A stretch of DNA of 55,677 bases from Bacteroidia bacterium (GTDB lineage Bacteria > Bacteroidota > Bacteroidia > Flavobacteriales_E > Vicingaceae): assembly GCA_030433355.1 (NCBI GenBank), contig JAUIMG010000019.1, positions 1 through 55,677 of the forward strand. The letters are read 5' to 3'. Under the pieces are notes generated by a model, which was given only the letters and a program-made list of their open reading frames with translations, was not told where the DNA came from and ran no database searches. Both the position numbers and the translations under genes were made by a program. Within the stretch, counting starts at the first letter, position 1. Each line of letters opens with the position of its first letter. Of the stretch, positions 36,354 to 44,104 are shown piece after piece.

Positions 36354-37565
36354 ATGCTAGATAATTACCTTAAACGGTATAGCGTAAGAAGTGAAATAGT
36401 TAAATCTCCTATTCCCAAAAACCTTGGTATCTCTATTGTTATCCCTTCACATGCAGAAGAGGATATCTCTAAATCCTTAGATTCATTATTTGCTTGTGAT
36501 ATTATAGAAGGCCTTGCCGTGGAGGTTATTCTTGTTGTAAATGCCTCAGAGAAGGATTCGGAAAAAGCAATTTCTTTAAATCAAAAGACGGTTGAAATAG
36601 CAAGTAATTATTTAGGCAGGCAATTGAATATGCATATCATTGAAGAGTTAAAACTGCCTGCTAAAAAAGCAGGGGTAGGCTTAGCTAGAAAAATTGGTAT
36701 GGATGAGGCGGCTAGAAGATTGTTAGCATCGGAAAATTCAATTAAAATCATAGCTTGCTTTGATGCAGATAGTCAATGCGAGCCTAATTACTTGAAGGAG
36801 CTTTATTCCTTTTTTCAAGAGAATTCCAATAAACAAGCTTGTTCTATATATTTCGAACATCCACTAGAAGAGGGGGGATATCCAAAGGAGGTGATTGAAG
36901 GAATTGTATTCTACGAAATGCATCTTCGATATTACAAGAATGCTCTAAAAATGGCAAATTCACCATACGGCTTTCATACCATAGGTTCTTCTATGGCAGT
37001 CACAGTAGAAGGATATCTGGCACAAGGAGGCATGAACCAAAGGAAAGCAGGAGAAGACTTTTACTTTCTACAGAAATTTATGAAAGTGTTGAGACTAGGG
37101 GAGTTAAATTCCACCAAAATAATTCCATCTCCAAGAGCATCTAATCGTGTTCCATTTGGAACGGGTAGAGCAATTCAGGAGCATCTGGATGGTGAAAGAG
37201 AAATTCAATTTACGTATAATTTCAAATGCTTTTTAGACTTAAAAAACATCTTAGATCATTTAGATTTGATTTATTATATGCAGCAATCGGCTGATCAGTT
37301 TAAAAAGCTAGAAGAGTTTTATGGAAAAGAAGAGTTTGATTTCAATATACATCGAATTAAACAACTGTCTTACTCCTTAGAAGACTTTAAGAAAAGGTTT
37401 CATCAATGGTTTGACGCCTTTACTACATTAAAGTTTGTCCACTTTTTGAGAGATAAGTATTATCCTAATAAAGCTATAATTGGAGAAGTAAACGAACTAT
37501 TAGCTACAAATATTGAAGAGCCTGAAACTCTATTAAAAGAGCTAAGAAAAAGGGATAGAAATTAA
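36354..37565 (+). CDS. Glycosyltransferase family 2-like protein
   Basis: A 403-residue protein with a GT-A-like N-domain: 'GISIVIPSHAEEDISKSLDSLFACD' (~25-49), 'EVILVVNASEKDSE', and 'IIACFDADSQCEPNYLKEL' (~130-148), where D-x-D is the metal-binding motif. 'GFHTIGSSMAVTVEGYLAQGGMNQRKAGEDFYFLQKFMK' resembles the acceptor/E-D motif region of GT2. It begins immediately after the pdxH stop. Acceptor unknown; no TM segment seen. Confidence 0.8.
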   Translation: MLDNYLKRYSVRSEIVKSPIPKNLGISIVIPSHAEEDISKSLDSLFACDIIEGLAVEVILVVNASEKDSEKAISLNQKTVEIASNYLGRQLNMHIIEELKLPAKKAGVGLARKIGMDEAARRLLASENSIKIIACFDADSQCEPNYLKELYSFFQENSNKQACSIYFEHPLEEGGYPKEVIEGIVFYEMHLRYYKNALKMANSPYGFHTIGSSMAVTVEGYLAQGGMNQRKAGEDFYFLQKFMKVLRLGELNSTKIIPSPRASNRVPFGTGRAIQEHLDGEREIQFTYNFKCFLDLKNILDHLDLIYYMQQSADQFKKLEEFYGKEEFDFNIHRIKQLSYSLEDFKKRFHQWFDAFTTLKFVHFLRDKYYPNKAIIGEVNELLATNIEEPETLLKELRKRDRN

Positions 37566-38044
37566 TTCTGAAAAGAAAGACGTAGAAAGTTTAGGTGCTC
37601 AAAGAGTTTGTTGTTAACTACTTGATATCCTTTTTCTATTAATCTAAAAACAGTTTGATCCCTATTTTCAGGGTACTCTTTTACCTCTTTAAAGCATTTA
37701 TAACCTTCGCAATCAGATTTTTCTAAACTTTTAATAGATTCTAAATCTGTTAAATTAACCTTTGAATTTACAGGTACGTTTAAACCTATAGTTATCATTT
37801 TCTCTTCTTTGCACTCAATAACCTGCAATTCTTTGTCGCTTCTATATTCTAGATATTTCACATCTTTGATGAGTCTATCGAAAATATCATCGCTATAATC
37901 TTCAATTATATTTATGGCTTCTGTAGGTGCATAATCAGAAAATAACTTCCATTCGAAGTCATTGAAACCAAAGTGATAAAGGTAGTTGTGAAAGTCTTCC
38001 CTTAGAAGGTCAAATTCTTGGTATGTTAAAAACCTGTATTTCAC
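37562..38044 (-). CDS. Conserved hypothetical protein
   Basis: 160 residues, soluble, no signal peptide. Acidic and aromatic ('YRFLTYQEFDLLREDFHNYLYHFGFNDFEWKLF', 'LRLSFQN' end). I do not recognise the family. It overlaps the convergent GT2 gene by 4 bp. It has the AT-rich composition of its neighbours. Confidence 0.7.
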   Translation of the reverse strand: MKYRFLTYQEFDLLREDFHNYLYHFGFNDFEWKLFSDYAPTEAINIIEDYSDDIFDRLIKDVKYLEYRSDKELQVIECKEEKMITIGLNVPVNSKVNLTDLESIKSLEKSDCEGYKCFKEVKEYPENRDQTVFRLIEKGYQVVNNKLFEHLNFLRLSFQN

Positions 38045-38087
38045 CCTCTAAATATAAAACTATTTTAAAAAAAACAAAATTGAAAAT

Positions 38088-38519
38088 TTAAAGCTTCTCA
38101 ATTTGTTTGATCCTATTAGCCATTTCTATGGGAATTTTGGTGCTTTTATTAGTTGATGGGTTAAAGGCTACAATAACTTGAATAGCTTTTGCAGCAACTT
38201 TTAACTCCTCACCTTTTTTTACACAAATTATACTATCAAAAGTAAAACTCTTTTGACCGATAGACTTAATGCGGCTTAGAACTTTGATTTTCTCGCCGTA
38301 GAGAATGGGTCTTATATAGTCTATTTCTATCCTAGCAACCACCACATTTAAGTCGTTAATGTTTTTAAAAAGATCTAACATTTCTTGCGAATAGGCTATT
38401 CTAGCTTCTTCTAAAAAGTTTAGATAACGAGCATTATTCACATGGTTCATAGCATCTAAATCCATGAACCTAACATTCATTTCAATATGATGCAGATAAT
38501 CTTTAAAATTTATTTCCAT
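38088..38519 (-). CDS. Acyl-CoA thioesterase (4HBT hotdog family)
   Basis: 143 residues, one hotdog fold. 'VRFMDLDAMNHVNNARYLNFLEEARIAY' (16-43) holds the catalytic aspartate (D-x-x-x-H-V-N) of the YbgC/FadM type, and 'RIEIDYIRPILYGEKIKVLSRI' is the second strand block. It hydrolyses an acyl-CoA thioester, substrate unknown. Its start overlaps the previous gene by 17 bp. Confidence 0.88.
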   Translation of the reverse strand: MEINFKDYLHHIEMNVRFMDLDAMNHVNNARYLNFLEEARIAYSQEMLDLFKNINDLNVVVARIEIDYIRPILYGEKIKVLSRIKSIGQKSFTFDSIICVKKGEELKVAAKAIQVIVAFNPSTNKSTKIPIEMANRIKQIEKL

Positions 38520-39075
38520 AAAAAGGGGCTAATAGTAATTCGCTGTATTTAGTATAATTCTGCTTTAAATCATTGATTTCATTTAATTCCATTAGAAAGC
38601 AAATCTTAATAAATGGAATCACCGTCCAATCTAAGCTTTTTAAATCCATATCGCTTAGATTAATATGGTCTTTTGAACGTAAGTCATGATTCCATTCATC
38701 GCCTTCAAAAGAAAGAAAGCACGTATTTGTTTCTTGATTGAGCAAGAGTTGTTGTATTGATTCCGAATCTAAATACTTTCCTTTTAAGTGTAAAGTAAAA
38801 CTTACAAAATTGCCCCACCAAAATAGAGTTCTAAAGGCAAATACATGCTTTTGTTTGAAATTTCTAGGGTAGTCTAAAACTAAATATGGCAATCCTTTAA
38901 GGTTTTCGCCTCTGCTAACTTTGGGTTCTTTCCCTAATGGATTTCCCAATAAAACCTTTGTCTGCTCTGCTAATTGGTAAAGTTCTTTGCTTAGCTTAGA
39001 AATAATTTGGTTTTTCGCTTTTAAGAATGTTGAATCATTGATCAATTTAACCGATGAACTATTCAATTTTTCCAT
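38503..39075 (-). CDS. Conserved hypothetical protein
   Basis: About 190 residues from the ATG at 39075 (MEKLNSSSVKLINDS); an upstream ATG at 39102 would add nine residues without clear conservation. 'GENLKGLPYLVLDYPRNFKQKHVFAFRTLFWWGNFVSFTLHLKGKYL' (~60-105) is a strongly hydrophobic/aromatic block seen in a Bacteroidota-only family of unknown role. No TM or signal peptide. Tightly coupled to the downstream thioesterase (17 bp overlap). Confidence 0.7.
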   Translation of the reverse strand: MEKLNSSSVKLINDSTFLKAKNQIISKLSKELYQLAEQTKVLLGNPLGKEPKVSRGENLKGLPYLVLDYPRNFKQKHVFAFRTLFWWGNFVSFTLHLKGKYLDSESIQQLLLNQETNTCFLSFEGDEWNHDLRSKDHINLSDMDLKSLDWTVIPFIKICFLMELNEINDLKQNYTKYSELLLAPFYGNKF

Positions 39076-39152
39076 TGGTGTAAAAGTAATTAGTATTTGC
39101 AAAATATTTTGTATTATTGTGATATCATTTTAATATTATAATAAATACAACC

Positions 39153-40007
39153 ATGAATAAAGAAAAAGAAGTTAAACCGATGTCAGCTTATCTGATGTTG
39201 GTAATCATATTTGGAATTATAGCCATCTCAATCGCAGGAATCATAGTATTGAAAAATCCATTATTTATAATAGCAATTATAGTCGCACTGTTTATGTGTG
39301 TTGGTTTCTTCTTTGTCTATCCAAATGGATCTAGAGTGCTAACACTATTTGGAGAGTATAAAGGAACTGTGAAGGATCATGGGTTTTATTGGGTAAATCC
39401 TTTTTACGTTAGAAAAAGTATATCCTTAAGAGCAAGAAACTTCGATAGTGAAAGATTGAAAGTGAATGATAAATTAGGTAATCCAATAAACATTAGTGTA
39501 ATTCTAGTTTGGAGAGTTTCTAATACCTATAAGGCGGCTTTTGAGGTAGATATATTTGAAAATTTTGTTAGGGTGCAGACAGATGCTGCAGTTAGAAAAT
39601 TAGCCAATATGTTTGCTTACGATAATTTTGATGATGATGAGTCTGAGATTACTTTAAGAAGTGGGCTATCGGAGATTAATGATAATTTAGAAAGAGAGGT
39701 TTCTGAAAGATTACAGATTGCAGGAATAGAAGTTTTAGAAGCAAGAATAGGTTATTTGGCTTACGCTCAAGAAATAGCTAGTGCTATGCTAAGAAGACAG
39801 CAGGCAACTGCCATAGTAGCAGCAAGAATGAAAATTGTAGAAGGAGCTGTTTGGATGGTGGAAGAAGCCATTAACCAATTGAGCAAAAGGAAGGTAGTGG
39901 AGCTAGATGAAGATAAAAAAGCGGCAATGGTTAGTAACTTACTAACTGTTTTATGTGCGGATAAAGATGCTTCGCCAGTGATTAATACAGGAACATTAAA
40001 TCATTAG
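39153..40007 (+). CDS. SPFH/Band 7 membrane protein (Arc-linked type)
   Basis: 284 residues. Two N-terminal TM helices (about 11-33 and 37-54) lead into an SPFH domain: 'YPNGSRVLTLFGEYKGTVKDHGFYWVNPF', 'VNDKLGNPINISVILVWRVSNTYKAAFEV', 'DAAVRKLANMFAYDNFDDDESEITLRSGLSEIN', 'ERLQIAGIEVLEARIGYLAYAQEIASAMLRRQQATAIVAARMKIVEGAVWMVEEAI'. SPFH proteins form membrane cages or microdomains. It is followed after 2 bp by a 50-residue DUF4177-like gene and then a 57-residue Arc-like gene. A link between SPFH and an Arc-type DNA-binding protein recurs in bacteria but its function is unknown. Confidence 0.88.
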   Translation: MNKEKEVKPMSAYLMLVIIFGIIAISIAGIIVLKNPLFIIAIIVALFMCVGFFFVYPNGSRVLTLFGEYKGTVKDHGFYWVNPFYVRKSISLRARNFDSERLKVNDKLGNPINISVILVWRVSNTYKAAFEVDIFENFVRVQTDAAVRKLANMFAYDNFDDDESEITLRSGLSEINDNLEREVSERLQIAGIEVLEARIGYLAYAQEIASAMLRRQQATAIVAARMKIVEGAVWMVEEAINQLSKRKVVELDEDKKAAMVSNLLTVLCADKDASPVINTGTLNH

Positions 40008-40009
40008 AA

Positions 40010-40162
40010 ATGAGAACATATAAGATTGTAAAAAAAGGTGTCTTTGAGACTCAGTTAAAGTTTGAAGAAAAGGTAAATAGCTTTTCTGCACAGGGATGGA
40101 AAGCAATTTCTATTAGCTCTCAAGGCAATCTCTTAGTGATTTTAATGGAAAAGGAGAGATAA
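40010..40162 (+). CDS. Small DUF4177-like protein
   Basis: A 50-residue frame not long enough for usual ORF callers. It reads MRTYKIVKKGVFETQLKFEE..., with 'VNSFSAQGWKAISISSQGNLLVILMEKE'. The '...E..VN..SAQGW..I.I' pattern is that of DUF4177 (N-G-W-E-L-type turn). It begins 2 bp after the SPFH stop and ends 3 bp before the Arc-like gene. Between two genes of a tight unit, with good codon usage, it is most likely real. Role unknown. Confidence 0.75.
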   Translation: MRTYKIVKKGVFETQLKFEEKVNSFSAQGWKAISISSQGNLLVILMEKER

Positions 40163-40165
40163 AAT

Positions 40166-40339
40166 ATGTCTAAGAAAAAAGCATTTGCTTTACGATTAGA
40201 TCCAGAGGTTTTTAAGGCTGTTGAAAAATGGGCAGCAGATGAGTTTCGAAGTACCAATGGCCAATTGGAATGGATGATTACGCAAAGTCTAAAAAAGGAG
40301 AATAGATTCAAAAATGCACAAAAAAAGTCCGACGAATAG
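40166..40339 (+). CDS. Arc-like ribbon-helix-helix protein
   Basis: A 57-residue protein starting MSKKKAFALRLDPEVFKAVE. Residues 5-45 match the Arc/MetJ ribbon-helix-helix: 'AFALRLDPEVFKAVEKWAADEFRSTNGQLEWMITQSLKKE', with the strand 'FALRL' and two helices. RHH dimers bind DNA through the strand. It follows the SPFH and DUF4177-like genes by 3 bp. Its stop codon lies in the loop of the terminator hairpin. It might autoregulate the unit or, given its location, bridge DNA to the SPFH membrane patch. Confidence 0.85.
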   Translation: MSKKKAFALRLDPEVFKAVEKWAADEFRSTNGQLEWMITQSLKKENRFKNAQKKSDE

Positions 40340-40354
40340 CGTCGGACTTTTTAC
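40321..40354. terminator. Bidirectional terminator between the SPFH unit and FKBP
   Basis: Stem AGTCCGAC (40326-40333) / GTCGGACT (40341-40348) with a 7-base loop containing the stop codon of the Arc-like gene, flanked by A tract and T tract. It can end both the + unit and the convergent FKBP gene. Confidence 0.88.
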
Positions 40355-40369
40355 TATATACGGTCTTGA

Positions 40370-40798
40370 TTAGTGAACTTCTACAACTTCAATATCAAAG
40401 ATTAATTCTTTACCTGCTAATGGGTGATTGCCATCCAAAACAATTTCCTCGCCTTTAACTTCTTGAATCACTAAAATTTGTTTTCTACCATCAGGTTGTG
40501 TTGCTTCCAATTGCATTCCTACTTGTGGATCCAATCCTTCACCCAATTGATTTTTATTGATAGTGATGATAGCTTCTTCTCTTTTTGGTCCGTAAGCTTT
40601 TTCACTAGGTATTTCAACAACTTTAGTGTCTCCTTTTTTCATTCCTACTACTGCATTATCAAAACCTTCAATCATTTGACCAGCACCAACAGTAAATTCG
40701 ATTGGTTCTCTTTCTCTAGAACTATCGAAAATAGTTTCGTCTGTTAATTTTCCGGTGTAATGCACTTTAACTTTGTCGCCTTTTTTTACTTCTGACAT
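40370..40798 (-). CDS. FKBP-type peptidyl-prolyl isomerase (SlyD-like)
   Basis: 142 residues. 'KGDKVKVHYTGKLTDETIFDSSREREPIEFTVGAGQMIEGFDNAVVGMKKGDTKVVEIP' is the FKBP half-domain with a SlyD-type insert-in-flap following ('SEKAYGPKREEAIITINKNQLGEGLDPQVGMQLEATQPDGRKQ'), ending 'GNHPLAGKELIFDIEVVEVH'. The histidine-rich metal tail of E. coli SlyD is absent. Cytoplasmic folding catalyst and chaperone. A -7 box TAACTTTG lies at 40821-40828. Confidence 0.92.
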   Translation of the reverse strand: MSEVKKGDKVKVHYTGKLTDETIFDSSREREPIEFTVGAGQMIEGFDNAVVGMKKGDTKVVEIPSEKAYGPKREEAIITINKNQLGEGLDPQVGMQLEATQPDGRKQILVIQEVKGEEIVLDGNHPLAGKELIFDIEVVEVH

Positions 40799-40820
40799 TT
40801 CTCTATTTTAAAATTTGCCA

Positions 40821-40828
40821 CAAAGTTA
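40821..40828 (-). promoter_or_regulatory. -7 box (TAACTTTG) of the FKBP gene
   Basis: On the minus strand TAACTTTG fits TAnnTTTG, 22 bases before the ATG at 40798. Confidence 0.5.
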
Positions 40829-40863
40829 CTTGTAATAAAAGGGAATGTCTAGTAAAATGGCGC

Positions 40864-41195
40864 TTAATGTGCGCATTTAACACAAGAATTGCTCTGCGGC
40901 TGAATAATTAGTCTTCCTATTGGTATTTCATTGCCACAACGTAAACAAAGTCCAAAATCATCATTATTAGTTCCTTTAATGCCTGTTTCAATGCCTCAAA
41001 CCTTGTTTCATCTTTTCGTATTGTAGCTTCATTTATACTTTTATTATTAATTGCATCCATTTTGCTAACTCAACCTATAGCATTTTGTGGAGCAATAGGT
41101 TTTACCAATTCTTTAAGTCCCTCTATTTGAATTTATAGCTTTTCGCAGTTGCTTTCTATTTTGGCTTTTAAGTCTTGTCTATCTTTACTGTTCAT
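40864..41195 (-). pseudogene. Decayed DksA/TraR-type zinc-finger protein
   Basis: The minus strand from ATG 41195 reads MNSKDRQDLKAKIESNCEKL, then TAA, 'IQIEGLKELVKPIAPQNAIG', TGA, 'VSKMDAINNKSINEATIRKDETRFEALKQALKE', a frameshift, and 'NNDDFGLCLRCGNEIPIGRL' followed by 'IIQPQSNSCVKCAH' and stop. The C-terminal C4 zinc finger (CxxC...CxxC) and 'I..RL...P....C..C' are DksA/TraR hallmarks. Two in-frame stops plus one frameshift leave it non-functional unless sequencing errors explain all three. DksA-like proteins modulate RNA polymerase with ppGpp. Confidence 0.8.
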
Positions 41196-41211
41196 CATTC
41201 CAAACAATATT

Positions 41212-41718
41212 ATGGATCTAAATCAATTGGTTAAAAGTGCTCAGAACTCCAAATTTGGTAAGTGGAAATTAAATTTTATTCTAAAGCGTGTTATTCCATT
41301 CAATAAGCCTCACAATATTGAAGTATCTTCCATGGATAATCATCATGTAAAAGTTAGTCTTCCTTATAAACGATCTAATTTAAATCACCTCAAGGGCTTG
41401 CACGCTTGTGCTTTAGCTACTGCAGCAGAATTTGCCTCGGGTTTGCTTTTGCTAAATAGATTAGGAGCAAAAAAATACCGACTGATTATGGAATCTATCC
41501 AAGTTAGTTATCACTATCAAGGGAAAACCAATGCTATTGCTTCGTTTACGATGGAAGAAGAGGAGTTTCAAAAAGAGATTATGGAGCCCTTAAATAGGGA
41601 AGGAGTTTGCTTTAAGGCTTGTAAGATAGATTTGAATGATATTCAAGGAAATCTATTGTGCACGGTTACTACCAATTGGCAAATAAAAATTTGGGAAAAA
41701 GTAAAAACAAAGATGGTC
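41212..41718 (+). CDS. DUF4442 (hotdog/PaaI-like) protein
   Basis: 169 residues beginning MDLNQLVKSAQNSKFGKWK. I chose ATG 41212; an in-frame ATG at 41149 would add 21 residues that read as antisense of the DksA pseudogene. 'VSSMDNHHVKVSLPYKRSNLNHLKGLHACALATAAEFASGLLLLNRLGAKKYRLIMESIQVSYHYQGKTNAIASF' matches DUF4442, a hotdog family related to thioesterases. Reaction unknown. It meets ribH with a short convergent overlap. Confidence 0.85.
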
Positions 41719-42206
41719 TAAAGGGATTGTTTTAATGCTACCATTTTTATAGCAGTAATAGCAGCCTCATCTCCTTTATTGCCATGAATGCCACCGCTTC
41801 GAGCTCTACTTTGGTCAATGTGGTTATCGGTAAGTACGCCAAATATTACGGGTAAATTGTATTTTAAGCTTACATCTTTAACCCCCATAGAAACAGCTTC
41901 GCACACAAAGTCAAAATGTCTAGTTTCTCCTTGTATTACACAACCTAGACAAATTACAGCATCTGGTTTTTTAGCTTCAATAAGGAATTGCGCACCTAAA
42001 GGTAATTCATAACTTCCGGGAACATAGTGCAGCAAAATATCTTCTTGCTTTATCCCATTTTTTAGTAAGGTGGACTTAGCTCCTTGAAGTAATCCATTCG
42101 TGATTTCTTCATTCCATTCCGCAACCACAATGGCTATTTTCATTCCACTTGCGGAAGGAACTTTTGAGGCATCGTATTCAGAAAGATTCTGATTTACCGT
42201 TGCCAT
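41718..42206 (-). CDS. ribH: 6,7-dimethyl-8-ribityllumazine synthase
   Basis: Penultimate riboflavin enzyme. 162 residues. 'VAEWNEEITNGLLQGAKSTLLKNG' (28-51), 'VPGSYELPLGAQFLIEAKKPDAVICLGCVIQGETRHFDFVCEAVSMGV', where H in 'ETRHFD' is the catalytic histidine, and 'PVIFGVLTDNHIDQSRARSGG' are diagnostic. It follows the TPR gene by 3 bp and is co-transcribed with it. Confidence 0.96.
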   Translation of the reverse strand: MATVNQNLSEYDASKVPSASGMKIAIVVAEWNEEITNGLLQGAKSTLLKNGIKQEDILLHYVPGSYELPLGAQFLIEAKKPDAVICLGCVIQGETRHFDFVCEAVSMGVKDVSLKYNLPVIFGVLTDNHIDQSRARSGGIHGNKGDEAAITAIKMVALKQSL

Positions 42207-42209
42207 GCT

Positions 42210-42896
42210 CTATTTAACGAAAGATTCTGCTCTTGAGATTAATTTATCTACTTCAGAGGCCTGAGGCGATGAAGAATAATCTTCCTGTATAGCCTTGTAG
42301 TAATCTAAAGCCTTGTTATAATCTCCCAATAACTCATATGTCTGTGCAGCCTTCATCATCATTAAAGGCGTAGTAAACTCATTAGTTCTTCTCTCAGATG
42401 CCTTTGCATACAAAGATGCAGCCTTATTGATATCTCCTAATTCCATATAAGCATCTCCTTTGGCCGAAATAGCAACTGTACTTACTACATCATCATCTGC
42501 ATCGAAATCATCTAAAGAAGCAATTGCAGCCTCGTATTGACCAGTTTTTAAATAGGCAATACCCAAATAGTAATTTGCAAGATTTCCTGCTTTTGTTCCG
42601 CTATAATTATCAGCTATTTCAATAAAACCTGGATAAACATCATCTCCATAAATTGCAAGGTTCATAGAGTCTTGAGCAAAATACTTTTCTGCCATAAACA
42701 TTTCTTGAACTGCTTCTTCTTGTAATGGAGCCAAGTAGAATGAATTGTAAGCAAAATATCCACCTATAACTACAGCTATAGCTGCAACAACAATGGTTAA
42801 GATGTTTTTATTTTCTTCAATGAAGGTTTCCGTTTTACTGTAAACTTCTTGAACATCAACAATTACTTCGTCTTCTGTACCTTTATTCTTAGACAT
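42210..42896 (-). CDS. YfgM-like TPR protein with one membrane anchor
   Basis: 228 residues. An N-terminal cytoplasmic segment, TM helix 'ILTIVVAAIAVVIGGYFAYNSFYLAP' (about 34-58), then TPR repeats on the periplasmic side ('AGNLANYYLGIAYLKTGQYEAAIASLDDF', 'STVAISAKGDAYMELGDINKAASLYAKA', 'TPLMMMKAAQTYELLGDYNKALDYYKAIQED'). Topology and length match YfgM/ancillary SecYEG translocon proteins. Its promoter TTTG-N18-TATTTTTG (42919-42948) is the best in the window. Confidence 0.82.
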   Translation of the reverse strand: MSKNKGTEDEVIVDVQEVYSKTETFIEENKNILTIVVAAIAVVIGGYFAYNSFYLAPLQEEAVQEMFMAEKYFAQDSMNLAIYGDDVYPGFIEIADNYSGTKAGNLANYYLGIAYLKTGQYEAAIASLDDFDADDDVVSTVAISAKGDAYMELGDINKAASLYAKASERRTNEFTTPLMMMKAAQTYELLGDYNKALDYYKAIQEDYSSSPQASEVDKLISRAESFVK

Positions 42897-42918
42897 TTTA
42901 TCTTTTTTTTGAGAACGG

Positions 42919-42948
42919 CAAAAATAAGTTTTTTTTAGTACTCACAAA
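42919..42948 (-). promoter_or_regulatory. Bacteroidota promoter (TTTG-N18-TATTTTTG) of the TPR-ribH unit
   Basis: Minus strand: -33 TTTG at 42945-42948 and -7 TATTTTTG at 42919-42926 with an 18-base spacer. The -7 box ends 22 bases before ATG 42896. Confidence 0.65.
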
Positions 42949-42984
42949 GTAAATAAAAAGATATGTGGGCAAGTTGGCATTAGC

Positions 42985-42992
42985 TATTTTTG
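42985..42992 (+). promoter_or_regulatory. -7 box (TATTTTTG) of recF
   Basis: TATTTTTG lies 5 bases before ATG 42998, so the recF message is nearly leaderless, and the in-frame ATG at 42965 is upstream of the promoter. Confidence 0.6.
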
Positions 42993-42997
42993 TCTTC

Positions 42998-44104
42998 ATG
43001 CATTTAGAGCATATACATCTGCTTAATTTTAAGAATTACGAGGAAATCAAACTTGATTTTTCCCCTGAAATTAATTGCTTCCTAGGTAATAATGGTTCAG
43101 GCAAAACCAATTTATTAGATGCTATTTTCTATTTAGCATTTTGTAAAAGCTTTTTTAATCCAATAGATAGCCAATTAATCAAAGATGAGGAAGCTTACTT
43201 TATGTTGCAAGGAGAGTTTCTTAGAAAAGAAGAAAAGGAGAATATTTATTGTGGCTTAAAGAAAGGACAGAAAAAGCAATTCAAACGAAATAAAAAGGAG
43301 TATGAAAAGCTTGCTGATCACATTGGTTTAATACCTCTAGTAATGATTTCTCCATCCGATTCTGAATTGATTTTGGAGGGTAGCGATGTAAGACGAAGGT
43401 TTTTAGATATTGTAATTTCTCAGTACGATAGAAAATATTTGGATTACCTTATTTTATATAATAAGGCGCTTTCGCAAAGAAATAGACTTTTGAAAAAGTT
43501 TATGGAAATACGAAAGTTTGATGAAGCGAGTTTGGAGATATGGGATGAGCAATTAATCAAATATGGAGAGCCTATTTTTGAAGCAAGAAAAGAATTTATA
43601 GAGAAGTTTCAACCCCTCTTTCAAAAGAACTATGATTTTATTTCTGATAGTAAAGAAGAAGTAAAGTTGGAATACGATTCTTCCTTATTAAACGAGTCTT
43701 TTGATAGTTCTTTAATACAAGCAAGAGATAGGGATAGAAGAATGACCTATACTACTGTTGGAATTCATAAAGACGACTTAGTCTTTAGAATCAATGATTT
43801 TCCGATGAAAAAATTTGGTTCTCAGGGACAACAAAAAACTTTTTTATTGGCTTTAAAACTATCTCAGGCAGAGTTGTTGAAAGAGTTAAAACAAATAGCT
43901 CCCATTTTGCTACTAGACGATATTTATGATAAATTAGACCAAGAAAGAGTAGCAAAATTGATGACCATAGTCCGAAAAGACTGGTTTGGGCAAGTATTTA
44001 TAAGTGATACGCATAAAGATAGATTGCCGAACTTATTTAATGAATTAAAAGCTGAATTTTGTGCCTTTCACATAGAAAATGGAAAACTGAAAAATGAGGG
44101 ATAA
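42998..44104 (+). CDS. recF: DNA replication/repair protein RecF
   Basis: 368 residues from ATG 42998 (MHLEHIHLLNFKNYEE...), the normal RecF N-terminus. Walker A 'GNNGSGKTNLLDAIFYLAFCKSF'; 'GSDVRRRFLDIVISQYDRKYL' and 'YTTVGIHKDDL'; ABC signature 'FGSQGQQKTFLLALKLSQAELL'; and Walker B 'PILLLDDIYDKLDQER'. It loads RecA at gaps with RecOR. The gene overlaps the DUF721 gene by 11 bp. Confidence 0.94.
   Translation: MHLEHIHLLNFKNYEEIKLDFSPEINCFLGNNGSGKTNLLDAIFYLAFCKSFFNPIDSQLIKDEEAYFMLQGEFLRKEEKENIYCGLKKGQKKQFKRNKKEYEKLADHIGLIPLVMISPSDSELILEGSDVRRRFLDIVISQYDRKYLDYLILYNKALSQRNRLLKKFMEIRKFDEASLEIWDEQLIKYGEPIFEARKEFIEKFQPLFQKNYDFISDSKEEVKLEYDSSLLNESFDSSLIQARDRDRRMTYTTVGIHKDDLVFRINDFPMKKFGSQGQQKTFLLALKLSQAELLKELKQIAPILLLDDIYDKLDQERVAKLMTIVRKDWFGQVFISDTHKDRLPNLFNELKAEFCAFHIENGKLKNEG

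Noticed and set aside
41149-41211. Extra N-terminus of the DUF4442 gene (ATG 41149)
   Set aside because: These codons read through the DksA pseudogene on the other strand and are hydrophobic without family similarity; ATG 41212 begins the conserved protein.
42965-42997. In-frame upstream start for recF
   Set aside because: The -7 box at 42985-42992 lies after it, and RecF proteins begin at the 42998 ATG sequence.
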